Assembly (NCBI RefSeq): GCF_000371925.1
Contig: NZ_AQVE01000004.1
Span: 1-64,000 of the forward strand
Reading direction: 5' to 3'
Origin: Thiolinea disciformis DSM 14473
GTDB lineage: Bacteria > Pseudomonadota > Gammaproteobacteria > Thiotrichales > Thiotrichaceae
Length of the DNA: 64,000 nucleotides
Below are positions 45,509 through 54,842 of this stretch, one piece after another. The position numbers were made by a program, and so were the translations under genes. The stretch's first letter is position 1. The number at the start of each line of letters is the position of its first letter. The notes below the pieces were generated by a model. That model ran no database searches and had not been told where the DNA came from. It worked only from the letters and a program-made list of their open reading frames with translations.

Positions 45509-46212
45509 CCGTTTTTACCTGATTGATTGGCAACTTGCGCCAAAGCGACTAAGCGTGCGAGCGTGTCAGTGCGCTCAAATTCACTGACTGAGCGCATATT
45601 GGCAAGTTCCACACTGGTTTTAGTGAGCGCGTCAAACAGCTCATTATTATCTTGTAGTAATTGTTGTAAACGATTGGCTTGTTCGGCATACATGGTTTCT
45701 TGTTCTTGGCTTTTTTGAGTATTGGCCCAATGACCACTGCGCCTATTACTTTCTAAACTGGACATACTGCGTGCCACAGCAACAACATCAGAGAGATTTT
45801 GAATGGCTTGTTTTTGTACCGTGCGGGCGGCGCCTAAATAACTTAAAGGGCTGGATTGTTTACCGGCGAAACGATTTTCAACCACGGCATGATAATCATC
45901 CAAAATTTCGCCTAAAGTATCGGCTTGACGAACGCCTTCATTCAAACCTAGCTCACGCAGGTCTTTTTGTAGTTCATCCAAGCGAAAGTGCAAGGTGCCA
46001 TGTTCGCGCGCTTCCCGTTCTTGTAGCCAGATTTGATCATCTTGTAGTACAAATCCAAATAAACGATAGGCCAGCGGTACACTTAATGTCGCCAATACGG
46101 CGAGTATTGCATACGCAGCATTGAGCACTAAATTGCCTTGAAACCACCAAACAAAAGCACCCAGTAGTAAAACTGACACGAGCGCTGCAATTATGGAGTA
46201 TTGTCTAATCAT
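45505..46212 (-). CDS. Membrane coiled-coil protein, first gene of the GTPase/VWA operon
   Basis: 235 residues: two hydrophobic segments (about 7-25 and 32-53) then a long soluble helical part rich in Glu, Gln and Leu (about 60-225) that should form coiled coils. I do not recognise a family. The ATG overlap with the solute-binding/VWA gene means they are made together. It could be the cytoplasmic link between the exported part and the GTPases; this is inference. Confidence 0.65.
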   Translation of the reverse strand: MIRQYSIIAALVSVLLLGAFVWWFQGNLVLNAAYAILAVLATLSVPLAYRLFGFVLQDDQIWLQEREAREHGTLHFRLDELQKDLRELGLNEGVRQADTLGEILDDYHAVVENRFAGKQSSPLSYLGAARTVQKQAIQNLSDVVAVARSMSSLESNRRSGHWANTQKSQEQETMYAEQANRLQQLLQDNNELFDALTKTSVELANMRSVSEFERTDTLARLVALAQVANQSGKNG

Positions 46213-46488
46213 AAGCTAAAGTGTCTCATGGAACGGCAAAGCTGTCATCAAAGGCACACTCACTAGTGTTGGTTTGAAACCCTACTTATCTTAGCAAAAT
46301 TAATAGCTTTTCAACGAGCTAGTTCTGTCCGAGTCAAGTTAGAAAAAATAGTAAAGTATTATTTTAAAAATAGAATCTAAGCTTCAGTGCTGTAGAAGAA
46401 TAAGGCACTTATTCGAGTGCTCATGCTAATTGCTTAATTGTGTACAAACGGCCTAAGATAAGACAAAACCACAGTTTGGAGGAGCATA

Positions 46489-47736
46489 ATGCAATTAACC
46501 CAAGATCAACTCGGCGCCGCTGTCATCGCCATGAAAGCTGAATTACGCAATAAAGGAGTGGATTATAAATCCGCGTTCGAGGGTTTTTCTGCCTCCATCA
46601 AGCAAGAAATCGACGAGATTAAAGCACTAGATGAGCAAGGTGCGAGCCTTGTGCCTGAGCTCGACTTTGCAGCGGTGGTGCAGGGCAATATAAATGACGA
46701 ACAAAAAGCCTTGATTCATAAGCGTGGCTGTGTGGTCGTGCGCAATACTTTTTCACGTGAGTTGATTGACGATTGGAATCGGCGCATTGCTGATTATGTG
46801 AAGAAAAATGGCTATTACGAAACACCCGATAAAGGTTTAGATAAATACTTTTCTTCCTTGCAAAAGGGCAAGCCACAGATTTTGAGTGTGTATTGGTCGA
46901 AGCCGCAAATGGAGGCACGCCAGCATGAAAATTTGGCTTTATTGCGCAAGGCTTTGAATCGTTTGTGGCATTATGAACGGGATGGACAGCAAGAGTTTGA
47001 TCCTGATCGGGAATGTTTGTATGCCGATCGTTTGCGCCAACGTGAGCCGGGTGATAATAGTTTGGGTTTGAAACCGCATATTGATGGCGGATCGGTAGAG
47101 CGTTGGCTGGATAAGCAAGGCTTTCATCAAGTGTATCGCCATTTATTAAATGGCAATTGGCAAGATTATGATCCTTTTGATGCAGCGTATCGCACCAAAA
47201 CCGATGAAATTCCTTCGCCTGCGGTGTGCAGCATGTTTCGTACTTATCAAGGGTGGACAGCCTTAACGCCGCAAGGACCGAATGATGGTACTCTGCAATT
47301 AATTCCCAGCTCACGCGTAGTGCCGTGGATGTTTTTGCGTGCGTTACAAGAGGATGTGCCACCTGATGATTTGTGCGGTGCACAAGCCGGACGGGCACTT
47401 CAATGTGTGCCACAGTGGCATAGTTTAGTTTTAGAGGGCTTAGTCAGTATTCCCAAAATGAATCCGGGTGATACGATTTGGTGGCACCCTGATTTAGTGC
47501 ATGCCGTTGAGGATGCACACCGTGGGACAGGTTACAGTAATGTGATTTATATTGGTGCAGCACCGTATTGTGATAAAAATGTGGCCTATTTAAAGAAGCA
47601 AGCCGAAGCCTTTAGAAAAGGTGAAAGTGCTCCTGATTTTGCGGCTGAGCATTATGAGTTGGCCTACCAAGATCGTGCGACCGAGTCTGATTTAACGGAC
47701 TTAGGTAAAAAGCAAATGGGTTTACAGGCGTGGTAA
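46489..47736 (+). CDS. DUF1479 (YbiU-like) putative Fe(II)/2-oxoglutarate dioxygenase-fold protein
   Basis: 415 residues, as in E. coli YbiU. A facial-triad-like HxD is seen in LKPHIDGGSVERW (about 198-210) and a distal His in WWHPDLVHAVEDAHRG (about 330-345), with an Arg in the same stretch, consistent with the cupin-type oxygenase fold. Substrate unknown. An AGTTTGGAGGAGC site precedes the ATG, and a hairpin terminator follows. Confidence 0.85.
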   Translation: MQLTQDQLGAAVIAMKAELRNKGVDYKSAFEGFSASIKQEIDEIKALDEQGASLVPELDFAAVVQGNINDEQKALIHKRGCVVVRNTFSRELIDDWNRRIADYVKKNGYYETPDKGLDKYFSSLQKGKPQILSVYWSKPQMEARQHENLALLRKALNRLWHYERDGQQEFDPDRECLYADRLRQREPGDNSLGLKPHIDGGSVERWLDKQGFHQVYRHLLNGNWQDYDPFDAAYRTKTDEIPSPAVCSMFRTYQGWTALTPQGPNDGTLQLIPSSRVVPWMFLRALQEDVPPDDLCGAQAGRALQCVPQWHSLVLEGLVSIPKMNPGDTIWWHPDLVHAVEDAHRGTGYSNVIYIGAAPYCDKNVAYLKKQAEAFRKGESAPDFAAEHYELAYQDRATESDLTDLGKKQMGLQAW

Positions 47737-47752
47737 AATAAACCCACCACAG

Positions 47753-47781
47753 GTTTCAGGCATAGACGGCCTGAAACTTTT
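47753..47781. terminator. Bidirectional terminator between convergent DUF1479 and transglutaminase genes
   Basis: Perfect 9-bp stem (47753-47761 with 47769-47777), seven-base loop, followed by TTTT on the plus strand. It fills the 43-base gap between the two convergent stops. On the minus strand the run of T is weaker, so it probably serves mainly the DUF1479 gene. Confidence 0.7.
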
Positions 47782-48610
47782 ACGCCGTTGAGACGGCGGA
47801 GTTTGGACTCGGTGCATTTTGGGTCAGGCTGAGGGCAGAAACTTCCATTTTTTCTAAACTAACATTGCCTACTATATTGGCAAATGCTGTATCCGCAGCA
47901 TCTCGACCCGCGCTAATACGTACAAAGCCGCCGACTGGGGCGAGTTTGGTCGCATCGAATAAGTACCAATTTCCTCCTAAATAAGCTTCAAAAAAGCCGT
48001 GAAAATCGGGCGGTTGCAACTCGGGGGCATAGCCTGCTACATAGCGTGCTGGGATGCCTAATGCGCGACATAAAGCAATGCTTAAGTGTGCAAAATCCCG
48101 ACAGACTCCCATGCCTTGTACTAATACATCACAAGCGCTGCTGGAGCCATGGGTAGAGCCAGAGACATAATCAATGTGATTAAACACCCAATCACAAATC
48201 GCACTGACCCGAGCATAACCCATTGGAAGATGCCCAAAGGTCTTGTACGCAAAGCGCCCTAAACGATCGGACTCGCAATACCGGCTAGGATTAAGATAGG
48301 GCAAAGCATCTGTGGGTAAATTCAAATAAGCCACTTCATCTAATTGGGGCGGCTGGTGAATAGTGTGACTCAATTCAATCGTAGCTGTGTAGTCTAACGT
48401 TAAGGTGCAAGGTTGTAGCGCAAAGCGAATACTGCGATTGGCTTCTTCGCCAGACATAAAACCTTCATAAGGAACTAAAGGGTTGATGATTAATTGTTCT
48501 TGTTGGATGGTTTGATGCGTATTTTGGGCGACAGCCACCGTAAAGATAAAACTGGCGGGTGATTCAACTTGGTAAGTCAAATGGCTAGCAACTTGAATGA
48601 TACTCATCAT
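47780..48610 (-). CDS. Transglutaminase-like cysteine protease family protein
   Basis: 276 residues. N-terminal beta-rich domain (about 1-125), then a transglutaminase core with catalytic Cys in GMGVCRDFAHLSIALCRALG (about 168-187), His in FHGFFEAYLGGNWYLFDAT and Asp in that last stretch. The PARYVAGYAPE motif between them is typical of the bacterial transglutaminase-like family with an N-terminal beta domain. No signal peptide, so cytoplasmic. Substrate unknown; relatives act as peptidases or isopeptide-forming enzymes. Confidence 0.88.
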   Translation of the reverse strand: MMSIIQVASHLTYQVESPASFIFTVAVAQNTHQTIQQEQLIINPLVPYEGFMSGEEANRSIRFALQPCTLTLDYTATIELSHTIHQPPQLDEVAYLNLPTDALPYLNPSRYCESDRLGRFAYKTFGHLPMGYARVSAICDWVFNHIDYVSGSTHGSSSACDVLVQGMGVCRDFAHLSIALCRALGIPARYVAGYAPELQPPDFHGFFEAYLGGNWYLFDATKLAPVGGFVRISAGRDAADTAFANIVGNVSLEKMEVSALSLTQNAPSPNSAVSTA

Positions 48611-48741
48611 AATTCCTTACGAAAAAGTAAGCGGCTCATCAACCTAGGTCAGGATTCAGAGGGGTGAGAATGTTAGGCAAATTTAGTGCCAATCACTACA
48701 CCAGCACGTTTAGTATCATCAAGTCTAGTCTAAATCATGCA

Positions 48742-48770
48742 ATCAGGTGTTTGAAAAGCAAACACCTGAT
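48742..48770 (-). terminator. Strong hairpin downstream of the EF-hand gene (probable terminator)
   Basis: Perfect 11-bp stem (48742-48752 with 48760-48770) and seven-base loop, 14 bases beyond the EF-hand gene stop. No run of T follows on the minus strand (TTGCATG), so it may stabilise the 3' end rather than terminate alone. Confidence 0.5.
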
Positions 48771-48784
48771 AGAAAAATTAAAAT

Positions 48785-49363
48785 TTAGGCAACGCTAGTC
48801 AAACGATTAATCACATCTTGCGTTAAACTGGTCAGGCTCAGATCCAGCTCGCCCCGACTATTACGTTTCATCGTTTGGGCAGCATCGCCAGCGCTCAATT
48901 TACCATCACCGTTCATATCGAGCACTTGCAAAACTTGCCCTGGAGGATCATTCACTAATGGAGCATTCAAAATACGAGTCAGTTGGTTTAATTGCTCTTT
49001 GGTTAAGGCAACCGCTCCATCTTTTACGATTTCCCCATTAGCGCGCTGATTAATAAAATTTATGCGTGGCGTATTGGTATTGTTGGAGTTTGGTCGATCA
49101 TAAGGGGCGTTCCAATTATTACGCTGTGGTAAAGGATAATACGGTCTTTGACCATAAAAACCACGATTTAGACTATAAGGATTATAGTAAGAATTATAGT
49201 AAGGACGATTATAGCTGGGTAGGTAAGGTGGTAGATTTCTATAGCTATACGGGAAAGGTTCAGGCTGATAGCCGCCATAATAATAGGGCGATGGTGAGTA
49301 ATAAGGGGAGGGTATATTGTAATTAGGCGTGTAAATCGGGTTGTAATAGGTAGATGGGTACAT
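48785..49363 (-). CDS. Tyr/Pro/Asn-rich protein with a C-terminal EF-hand
   Basis: 192 residues. Residues 1-95 are low complexity, nearly all Tyr, Pro, Asn and Ser (MYPSTYYNPIYTPNYNIPSP at the start), without a signal peptide. The C-terminal part has KEQLNQLTRILN and a calcium-binding loop DMNGDGKLSAGD (about 149-160), one canonical EF-hand. The repetitive half resembles prion-like or extensin-like stretches. Function unknown; a calcium-responsive structural or surface protein is possible, though no secretion signal is visible. Confidence 0.7.
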   Translation of the reverse strand: MYPSTYYNPIYTPNYNIPSPYYSPSPYYYGGYQPEPFPYSYRNLPPYLPSYNRPYYNSYYNPYSLNRGFYGQRPYYPLPQRNNWNAPYDRPNSNNTNTPRINFINQRANGEIVKDGAVALTKEQLNQLTRILNAPLVNDPPGQVLQVLDMNGDGKLSAGDAAQTMKRNSRGELDLSLTSLTQDVINRLTSVA

Positions 49364-49562
49364 AAAAATCTCCTAGCAAGCAAATTAAGTCATAGTCCTG
49401 TGTAGCATAATCCCAACGTTTGTCTTTGCTATTTAGTAAGATTTAACCTTAAGCACTACAAAACTAGGATTAATGGCAGTGTTTGCGCGGCTAATGGCGA
49501 AGGCATTCGAGGTGTTAGCGATTGCTTAAACAAGCGGTCAAAATGTCTTGACAAAATGTTGT

Positions 49563-50495
49563 TTAAATGATCCAACTTGTCCATAAGCTTACCGTGCCTA
49601 AGGAAATTAAGGTTGAAAATACAACGATTTGCGAGGTGGCTTGTTCGAAGATTTGATAACGTAAGGCAACGACATGCGCTAAGGCACCTGTTGGCAAAGC
49701 GCTTAACAGAACAGCGGTTTGTAACCAGACCTTATCTTCCGTTTGCCACAGATAAAATGCTAGCCATGTCAAGGCAGGATGAATAAGCAATTTTACAGTA
49801 ATAAGCCAGCTAATTTCGCTATAGTTTGCTTGACTGCGTTTAAAGGAAAGGCTAGCCCCTAAACAAAATAACGCAACCGGAATTGCAGCGGGTGCCAGCA
49901 TATTCAAGCTAGTATTAATAACGTGAGGCAGTTTTAAGTTGAATGCCGAAGCCATTAATCCTAAGAATGTTGATAAAAAAATAGGATTGCGTAATAAAGA
50001 ACGGTCGGCAATATTCCACGCTTGTTTTATAAAATGGCCCCGTTGGCGCTTGGCTTCAATCAATAATTGTGAACCTGCAATAATTAGAATATTGCCCGCC
50101 AGAATAATGCTAATGGTAGGAGCATGGCTCGATTCCCCCAATAAACCAAAAGTCAGTGGAATGCCCATATAAGCGAAATTAGCAAAAGATCCATTTACGC
50201 CCCGCAATACTAGCTCATCGTAGCTAGTGACTTTGAAAACGAAGCGGCTAATTACTAAAATTAGCGCGATGGTTAGCAGCACGGCGAAGCTGAAGGCTAG
50301 TAAGGCGGGGGCATTAAATAGATGCGCTAAAGGCTGGCGTGAGGCAGAATTGAATAATAAAGCTGGAACGGCAAAGTAATACACGAATTGATTCAACGCA
50401 GGCAGCATTTTGATGTCTAGCAAGGTGTGTCGCGCTACATGGCCACAAGCAATCAAAACGAAAAGCGGAATAATCGCTAATAAACTCTCAGTCAC
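49563..50495 (-). CDS. AEC (auxin efflux carrier) family transporter
   Basis: 310 residues with about ten hydrophobic segments in two halves. FVYYFAVPALLFNSASRQPL and NGSFANFAYMGIPLTFGLLG are typical of the family; the second half has LNMLAPAAIPVALFCLGASL. Members export or import dicarboxylates, amino acids or other anions. GTG start. It lies nine bases after the Lrp gene in the same unit, so it may be under Lrp control, possibly for an amino acid. Substrate not predictable. Confidence 0.85.
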   Translation of the reverse strand: MTESLLAIIPLFVLIACGHVARHTLLDIKMLPALNQFVYYFAVPALLFNSASRQPLAHLFNAPALLAFSFAVLLTIALILVISRFVFKVTSYDELVLRGVNGSFANFAYMGIPLTFGLLGESSHAPTISIILAGNILIIAGSQLLIEAKRQRGHFIKQAWNIADRSLLRNPIFLSTFLGLMASAFNLKLPHVINTSLNMLAPAAIPVALFCLGASLSFKRSQANYSEISWLITVKLLIHPALTWLAFYLWQTEDKVWLQTAVLLSALPTGALAHVVALRYQIFEQATSQIVVFSTLISLGTVSLWTSWII

Positions 50496-50504
50496 AATCT
50501 ATCC

Positions 50505-50990
50505 TTATTTTAAAATCGGCAGCGGGCTATTTTCTTTAATACTTTCCATCACCACATAGGTTTTGGTGGATAGAATTGCGGGGTGATTGCCGAAGGTGCT
50601 ACCCAAAAAATGACGATAATCTTTCATACTGCGAAAACGCGCTTTTACTAAATAATCAAAGCCTCCAGCAATCATGTGACACTCTTGAATTTGCTCAAGC
50701 TGTTGCACATAAAGGCTGAACTCATCAAATACATTGCGATTTGTACGATCCAAGGTAATTTCAATAAATGCCAGCAGCTGATACCCAAGCTTTTCAGGGT
50801 CTAATTGTGCCGTATAGCGGTGAATATAACCTTGTTCTTGTAAGCGTCTCACCCGTTCTAAGCAAGGTGTGGGTGATAGATTAACCAATTTGGCGAGCTC
50901 AGTGTTCGCTAATTTACTATTGCGTTGTAATTCACGGAGCAACTTGCGGTCAATCGCGTCTAGCATGTTAAAACTAGCATCAGATTTCAT
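50505..50990 (-). CDS. Lrp/AsnC family transcriptional regulator, probably of putA
   Basis: 161 residues: helix-turn-helix at about 10-60 (LDAIDRKLLRELQRNSKLAN, then LAKLVNLSPTPCLERVRRL) and a RAM/ACT-like ligand domain (about 75-150). Lrp-type PutR activators divergent from putA respond to proline in several proteobacteria. Here it lies 114 bases from putA, divergent, and putA lacks its own DNA-binding domain, so a PutR-like role is likely. No operator palindrome was apparent between the two. Confidence 0.88.
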   Translation of the reverse strand: MKSDASFNMLDAIDRKLLRELQRNSKLANTELAKLVNLSPTPCLERVRRLQEQGYIHRYTAQLDPEKLGYQLLAFIEITLDRTNRNVFDEFSLYVQQLEQIQECHMIAGGFDYLVKARFRSMKDYRHFLGSTFGNHPAILSTKTYVVMESIKENSPLPILK

Positions 50991-51104
50991 ATTTTTGCAG
51001 AATGTTTAGCTGAAAAATCGCATGATTATAGTGAAAAATGCTAAAAATAACTTGTTAATCTTCCGCAATAAATTAGCCGCCGTTTGTTAGCCTAGGAGTT
51101 CGTC

Positions 51105-54100
51105 ATGCCCACCGAAAAAAGTTTAACTGCTTTAGATATCCAGCGTGTTGTATTGAATGAGGCATGGTTTCGAACAGAAACTGAGGTGGTGTTGGAGCGC
51201 CTTAATCAGCATGGTTTAGATGAGGCTGCTCGCGCACGTATTCGGGCTTCGGCAACGGCGATAGTGAGTGAGTTGCGTACCAATCCTCATCCGAATTTGA
51301 TGGAACGTTTTTTGGCGGAATATGGCCTTTCAAGCGATGAAGGCATTGCGTTGATGTGTTTGGCTGAGGCTTATTTGCGTGTTCCGGATACACCAACCTT
51401 GGATGCCTTGATTCGCGATAAAATTGGCGGTGTGAATTGGTCAAAACATAGTGATCATCAAGCCGATGGCTCACTTTTGGTGAATGCATCTACTTGGGCC
51501 TTAATGCTGACGGGTAAAATTTTTCGCGAGGATGAGCAAGAAACCAGCTCGGTGATCGGTGGTATTTTAAAGCGCTTGATTCAGCGCGTGGGTGAGCCGG
51601 TAGTGCGTACCGCCGTCAGTCAAGCGATGAAGGCTATGGGACAGCAGTTTGTACTGGGTCAAACCATCGAAGAGGCTTTTAGTAATGGTCAGAATTTAAG
51701 CGAAAAAGGTTATTTATTTTCTTTCGATATGTTAGGTGAGGCAGCGCGTACCGAAGCAGATGCGCGCCGTTATTTTCGCGCTTATTCAAAAGCGATTAGC
51801 GCGATTGCCGAACAAGCTAGTGAAACTTATGTGCATGATAATTCAGGTATTTCAGTCAAGCTTTCCGCCTTGCATCCGCGCTATGAAACGACTCAGCGTG
51901 AGCGGGTGATGAATGAGTTGGTGCCTCGTTTAGCGTCCTTAGCCATGCAGGCACGCAATGCGAATATTCCCTTCAATATTGATGCAGAAGAAGCCGAGCG
52001 TTTAGATTTGTCTCTGCAAGTGATTGAAGCGGTATTGCGAACCCCTGATTTTAAAGGCTGGGATGGTTTCGGTATTGTGGTGCAGGCTTATGCCAAGCAT
52101 TGTTTGCCCGTGCTGGAATGGGTGAAGGACTTGGCGCAAAGTTTGAAGCGTAAAATTGCAGTGCGTCTGGTAAAGGGCGCGTATTGGGATGCAGAAATCA
52201 AACAGGCACAAGTACAGGGTTTACCTGCGTATCCTGTATTCACCCGCAAAACCTCTACAGACGTCTCCTATCTAGCCGGAGCACGCTTTCTATTAAATCA
52301 TCGTGAAGATTTGTATCCGCAATTTGCGACCCACAATGCGCAAACTATTGCAGCGATTTTGGCAATGGCGGGTGAGGAGAAAGGCTTTGAATTGCAGCGT
52401 TTGCATGGGATGGGCGAAGCGTTACATGAATTAATCCGTGTTCAACAGGGCAAACGTACACGTATTTATGCACCGGTTGGCGAGCACGAGGATTTATTAG
52501 CTTACTTGGTACGTCGCCTACTAGAAAATGGTGCAAATTCTTCTTTCGTACACCAGTTGCTCAATGAAGACATTCCGGTTACCGACATTGTGCAAGACCC
52601 GATTAGTGTGACTGAAACCCTAGCCCAAGCAAATGCACTACCACACCCCAGCATTCCGCTACCAGAGCAATTATTTGCTAGCCAAGGTCGGCTCAATTCA
52701 CAAGGGTTTAATGTCAATAATCCGCTTATGGCAGCGACGATTGAAGCGAACATTCAGGTGTTCCACACACACCGTTGGCAGGCTTATTCCATTATTGAAG
52801 GGGTTAAGCAAACAGGAACGAGCCAAGCGGTTTTCAATCCAGCCAACACTAATGATCAAGTGGGGACACTGATGACGGCTGCTGTTGAACAAGTTGAATT
52901 AGCCTTGCAAACAGCTTCCGCAGCTTTTACTACTTGGAATCAAACACCTGTCATTGAGCGTGCAAGTTTATTAGAAAAGATTGCGAATGTTTATGAGGCG
53001 CATACGCATGAATTGATTGCTTTATTAAGCCGTGAGGCTGGTAAAACACGCTGGGACGGAGTATTGGAAGTACGTGAAGCAGTGGATTTCCTGCGTTATT
53101 ACGCAGCCGAAGCCCGAGCTAAACTCACGCATACACAAGGGCGTGGTGTATTTGTATGTATATCGCCGTGGAATTTTCCGTTGGCGATTTTTACGGGACA
53201 AATTGCAGCGACTTTAGTAGCGGGCAATACGGTCATTGCTAAACCGGCTGAGCAAACACCGCTTATTGCGACCCGCGCAGTGGAAATGATGTTAACAGCC
53301 GGTTTGCCTAGTACTGCGATTAGTTTATTACTCGGTGATGGTGCCACGGTGGGTGCCGCTTTGACACGTGATAAACGTATTGCAGGGGTTTGCTTTACTG
53401 GCTCAACCGACACTGCACATTTGATTGATAAAGCCATGGCTGAGCACGGGAATGCACAAGCACCTTTGATTGCGGAAACGGGTGGTTTAAATGCGATGAT
53501 TGTGGATTCGACTGCTTTGCCAGAAGCAGCGGTGCGTGATGTGGTGAGCTCGGCTTTCCAAAGTGCCGGTCAGCGGTGTTCGGCCTTACGTGCCTTGTTC
53601 GTACAAAGTGATATTAAGGATAAAGTATTAAAGATGTTGCAGGGGGCGCTAAATGAACTGGTGATTGCTGACCCTTGGCTGGCGTCAACGGATATTGGCC
53701 CTGTCATTGATCAAGAAGCACAACAAACCATCAGTGCGCATATCGAAACATTTCGCACGAAAAGCCGCGTGTTATTTCAGCATCAACAAGCTAATCAATT
53801 GCAGGGTTTATTTGTCGCGCCCACTGTGATCGGTCTGGATCATTATGCGCAATTAGAACGCGAGATTTTTGGCCCTGTATTGCATGTGATTGCTTTTGAG
53901 GCCCATGAGCTGGATCAAGTGATTGAGGCGATTAATCACAGTGGCTATGGCTTAACCTTGGGCATTCATTCGCGCCTTGATGATCGTGTCGAAAAAATTA
54001 CTGATACGGCGCGGATCGGTAATATGTATGTAAATCGCAATCAAATTGGAGCAGTCGTCGGTGTACAACCCTTTGGTGGCGAAGGTTTATCGGGTACTGG

Positions 54101-54824
54101 TCCAAAAGCAGGCGGGCCGCATTATTTGCAGCGTTTTGTGCAGCCTAGTGCTCCCGTAAGCTTAGCTAAGCTCAGTATCAATGCTGCACCCATGCTGCCA
54201 CCTGTTAACGCCGCTGCCTTTGCTCAAGCAGCGCGCCAAGCACAATCAGATTGGGATAAGCAAATTAATCGCGCTGAGTTGCTTAAGCAGGCTTTGAAAC
54301 TACTGCCTGCTGATTGGCAAGATCTCGTAAAGCCGCTAGTAGCCGAACAGAAGCAGCTATTTAGCTTGCGTCGCCTGCAAGGGCCAACCGGTGAAAGTGA
54401 TCAATTACGTTTGCATGGGCGAGGTTTGGTGCTGTGTTTAGGTGCTAGTGATAGCGCGTTATTACTGCAAGTGATGCAAGCTTTATTAGCAGGGAATGCG
54501 GTCGTGATGCCTAGTGGTAAGCTAGCCAATCAACTATTGCCAGCCTTGTATCCAGTTCTCAGTAAAGACTTAATAGCAGCGCTTGATATGCCAGACGATA
54601 TCAATGCGTTATTGGCAGCACTTCCATCGTTGGCGCTAGTAGCTATTGAAGGTGATTCCACTGTCACGACACCCCTGCGCCAAATGTTAGCGGCGCGCCA
54701 AGGTGTTCGTGTACAGCTAGCCCAGCTTGATGAAGGGATTGAGCGTTTTGTCACTGAGCGTGTCATCAGTATTGATACCACTGCGGCAGGTGGCAATGCT
54801 TCTTTGTTGACGATGGCAAGTTAG
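51105..54824 (+). CDS. putA: Bifunctional proline dehydrogenase/L-glutamate gamma-semialdehyde dehydrogenase
   Basis: 1239 residues. Order: N-terminal arm and FAD-dependent proline dehydrogenase (to about 500), aldehyde dehydrogenase (about 545-1020), C-terminal ALDH-like domain (about 1040-1235). Proline dehydrogenase motifs YFRAYSKAISAI, SGISVKLSALHPRYE and VRLVKGAYWDAE are present. The aldehyde dehydrogenase Cys is near 825 (AGQRCSALRALF) with Glu in AETGGLNAMIVD. No ribbon-helix-helix DNA-binding domain precedes the catalytic part, so it cannot self-repress; the divergent Lrp protein probably regulates it. It converts proline to glutamate with electrons to quinone and NAD. Confidence 0.96.
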   Translation: MPTEKSLTALDIQRVVLNEAWFRTETEVVLERLNQHGLDEAARARIRASATAIVSELRTNPHPNLMERFLAEYGLSSDEGIALMCLAEAYLRVPDTPTLDALIRDKIGGVNWSKHSDHQADGSLLVNASTWALMLTGKIFREDEQETSSVIGGILKRLIQRVGEPVVRTAVSQAMKAMGQQFVLGQTIEEAFSNGQNLSEKGYLFSFDMLGEAARTEADARRYFRAYSKAISAIAEQASETYVHDNSGISVKLSALHPRYETTQRERVMNELVPRLASLAMQARNANIPFNIDAEEAERLDLSLQVIEAVLRTPDFKGWDGFGIVVQAYAKHCLPVLEWVKDLAQSLKRKIAVRLVKGAYWDAEIKQAQVQGLPAYPVFTRKTSTDVSYLAGARFLLNHREDLYPQFATHNAQTIAAILAMAGEEKGFELQRLHGMGEALHELIRVQQGKRTRIYAPVGEHEDLLAYLVRRLLENGANSSFVHQLLNEDIPVTDIVQDPISVTETLAQANALPHPSIPLPEQLFASQGRLNSQGFNVNNPLMAATIEANIQVFHTHRWQAYSIIEGVKQTGTSQAVFNPANTNDQVGTLMTAAVEQVELALQTASAAFTTWNQTPVIERASLLEKIANVYEAHTHELIALLSREAGKTRWDGVLEVREAVDFLRYYAAEARAKLTHTQGRGVFVCISPWNFPLAIFTGQIAATLVAGNTVIAKPAEQTPLIATRAVEMMLTAGLPSTAISLLLGDGATVGAALTRDKRIAGVCFTGSTDTAHLIDKAMAEHGNAQAPLIAETGGLNAMIVDSTALPEAAVRDVVSSAFQSAGQRCSALRALFVQSDIKDKVLKMLQGALNELVIADPWLASTDIGPVIDQEAQQTISAHIETFRTKSRVLFQHQQANQLQGLFVAPTVIGLDHYAQLEREIFGPVLHVIAFEAHELDQVIEAINHSGYGLTLGIHSRLDDRVEKITDTARIGNMYVNRNQIGAVVGVQPFGGEGLSGTGPKAGGPHYLQRFVQPSAPVSLAKLSINAAPMLPPVNAAAFAQAARQAQSDWDKQINRAELLKQALKLLPADWQDLVKPLVAEQKQLFSLRRLQGPTGESDQLRLHGRGLVLCLGASDSALLLQVMQALLAGNAVVMPSGKLANQLLPALYPVLSKDLIAALDMPDDINALLAALPSLALVAIEGDSTVTTPLRQMLAARQGVRVQLAQLDEGIERFVTERVISIDTTAAGGNASLLTMAS

Positions 54825-54842
54825 TTTAGTGTGCACATTGCA

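Noticed and set aside
46213-46488. Possible promoter in the gap before the DUF1479 gene (TTGCTT with TAAGAT, 18 bases apart)
   Set aside because: Only four of six bases match at the -10 and the -35; too weak to list, and the region shows nothing else beyond AT-rich sequence.
46619-47413. Long open minus-strand frame (264 codons) opposite the DUF1479 gene
   Set aside because: Its translation has low-complexity, His/Asn-rich composition and no family features, while the plus-strand product is clearly DUF1479; an antisense shadow.
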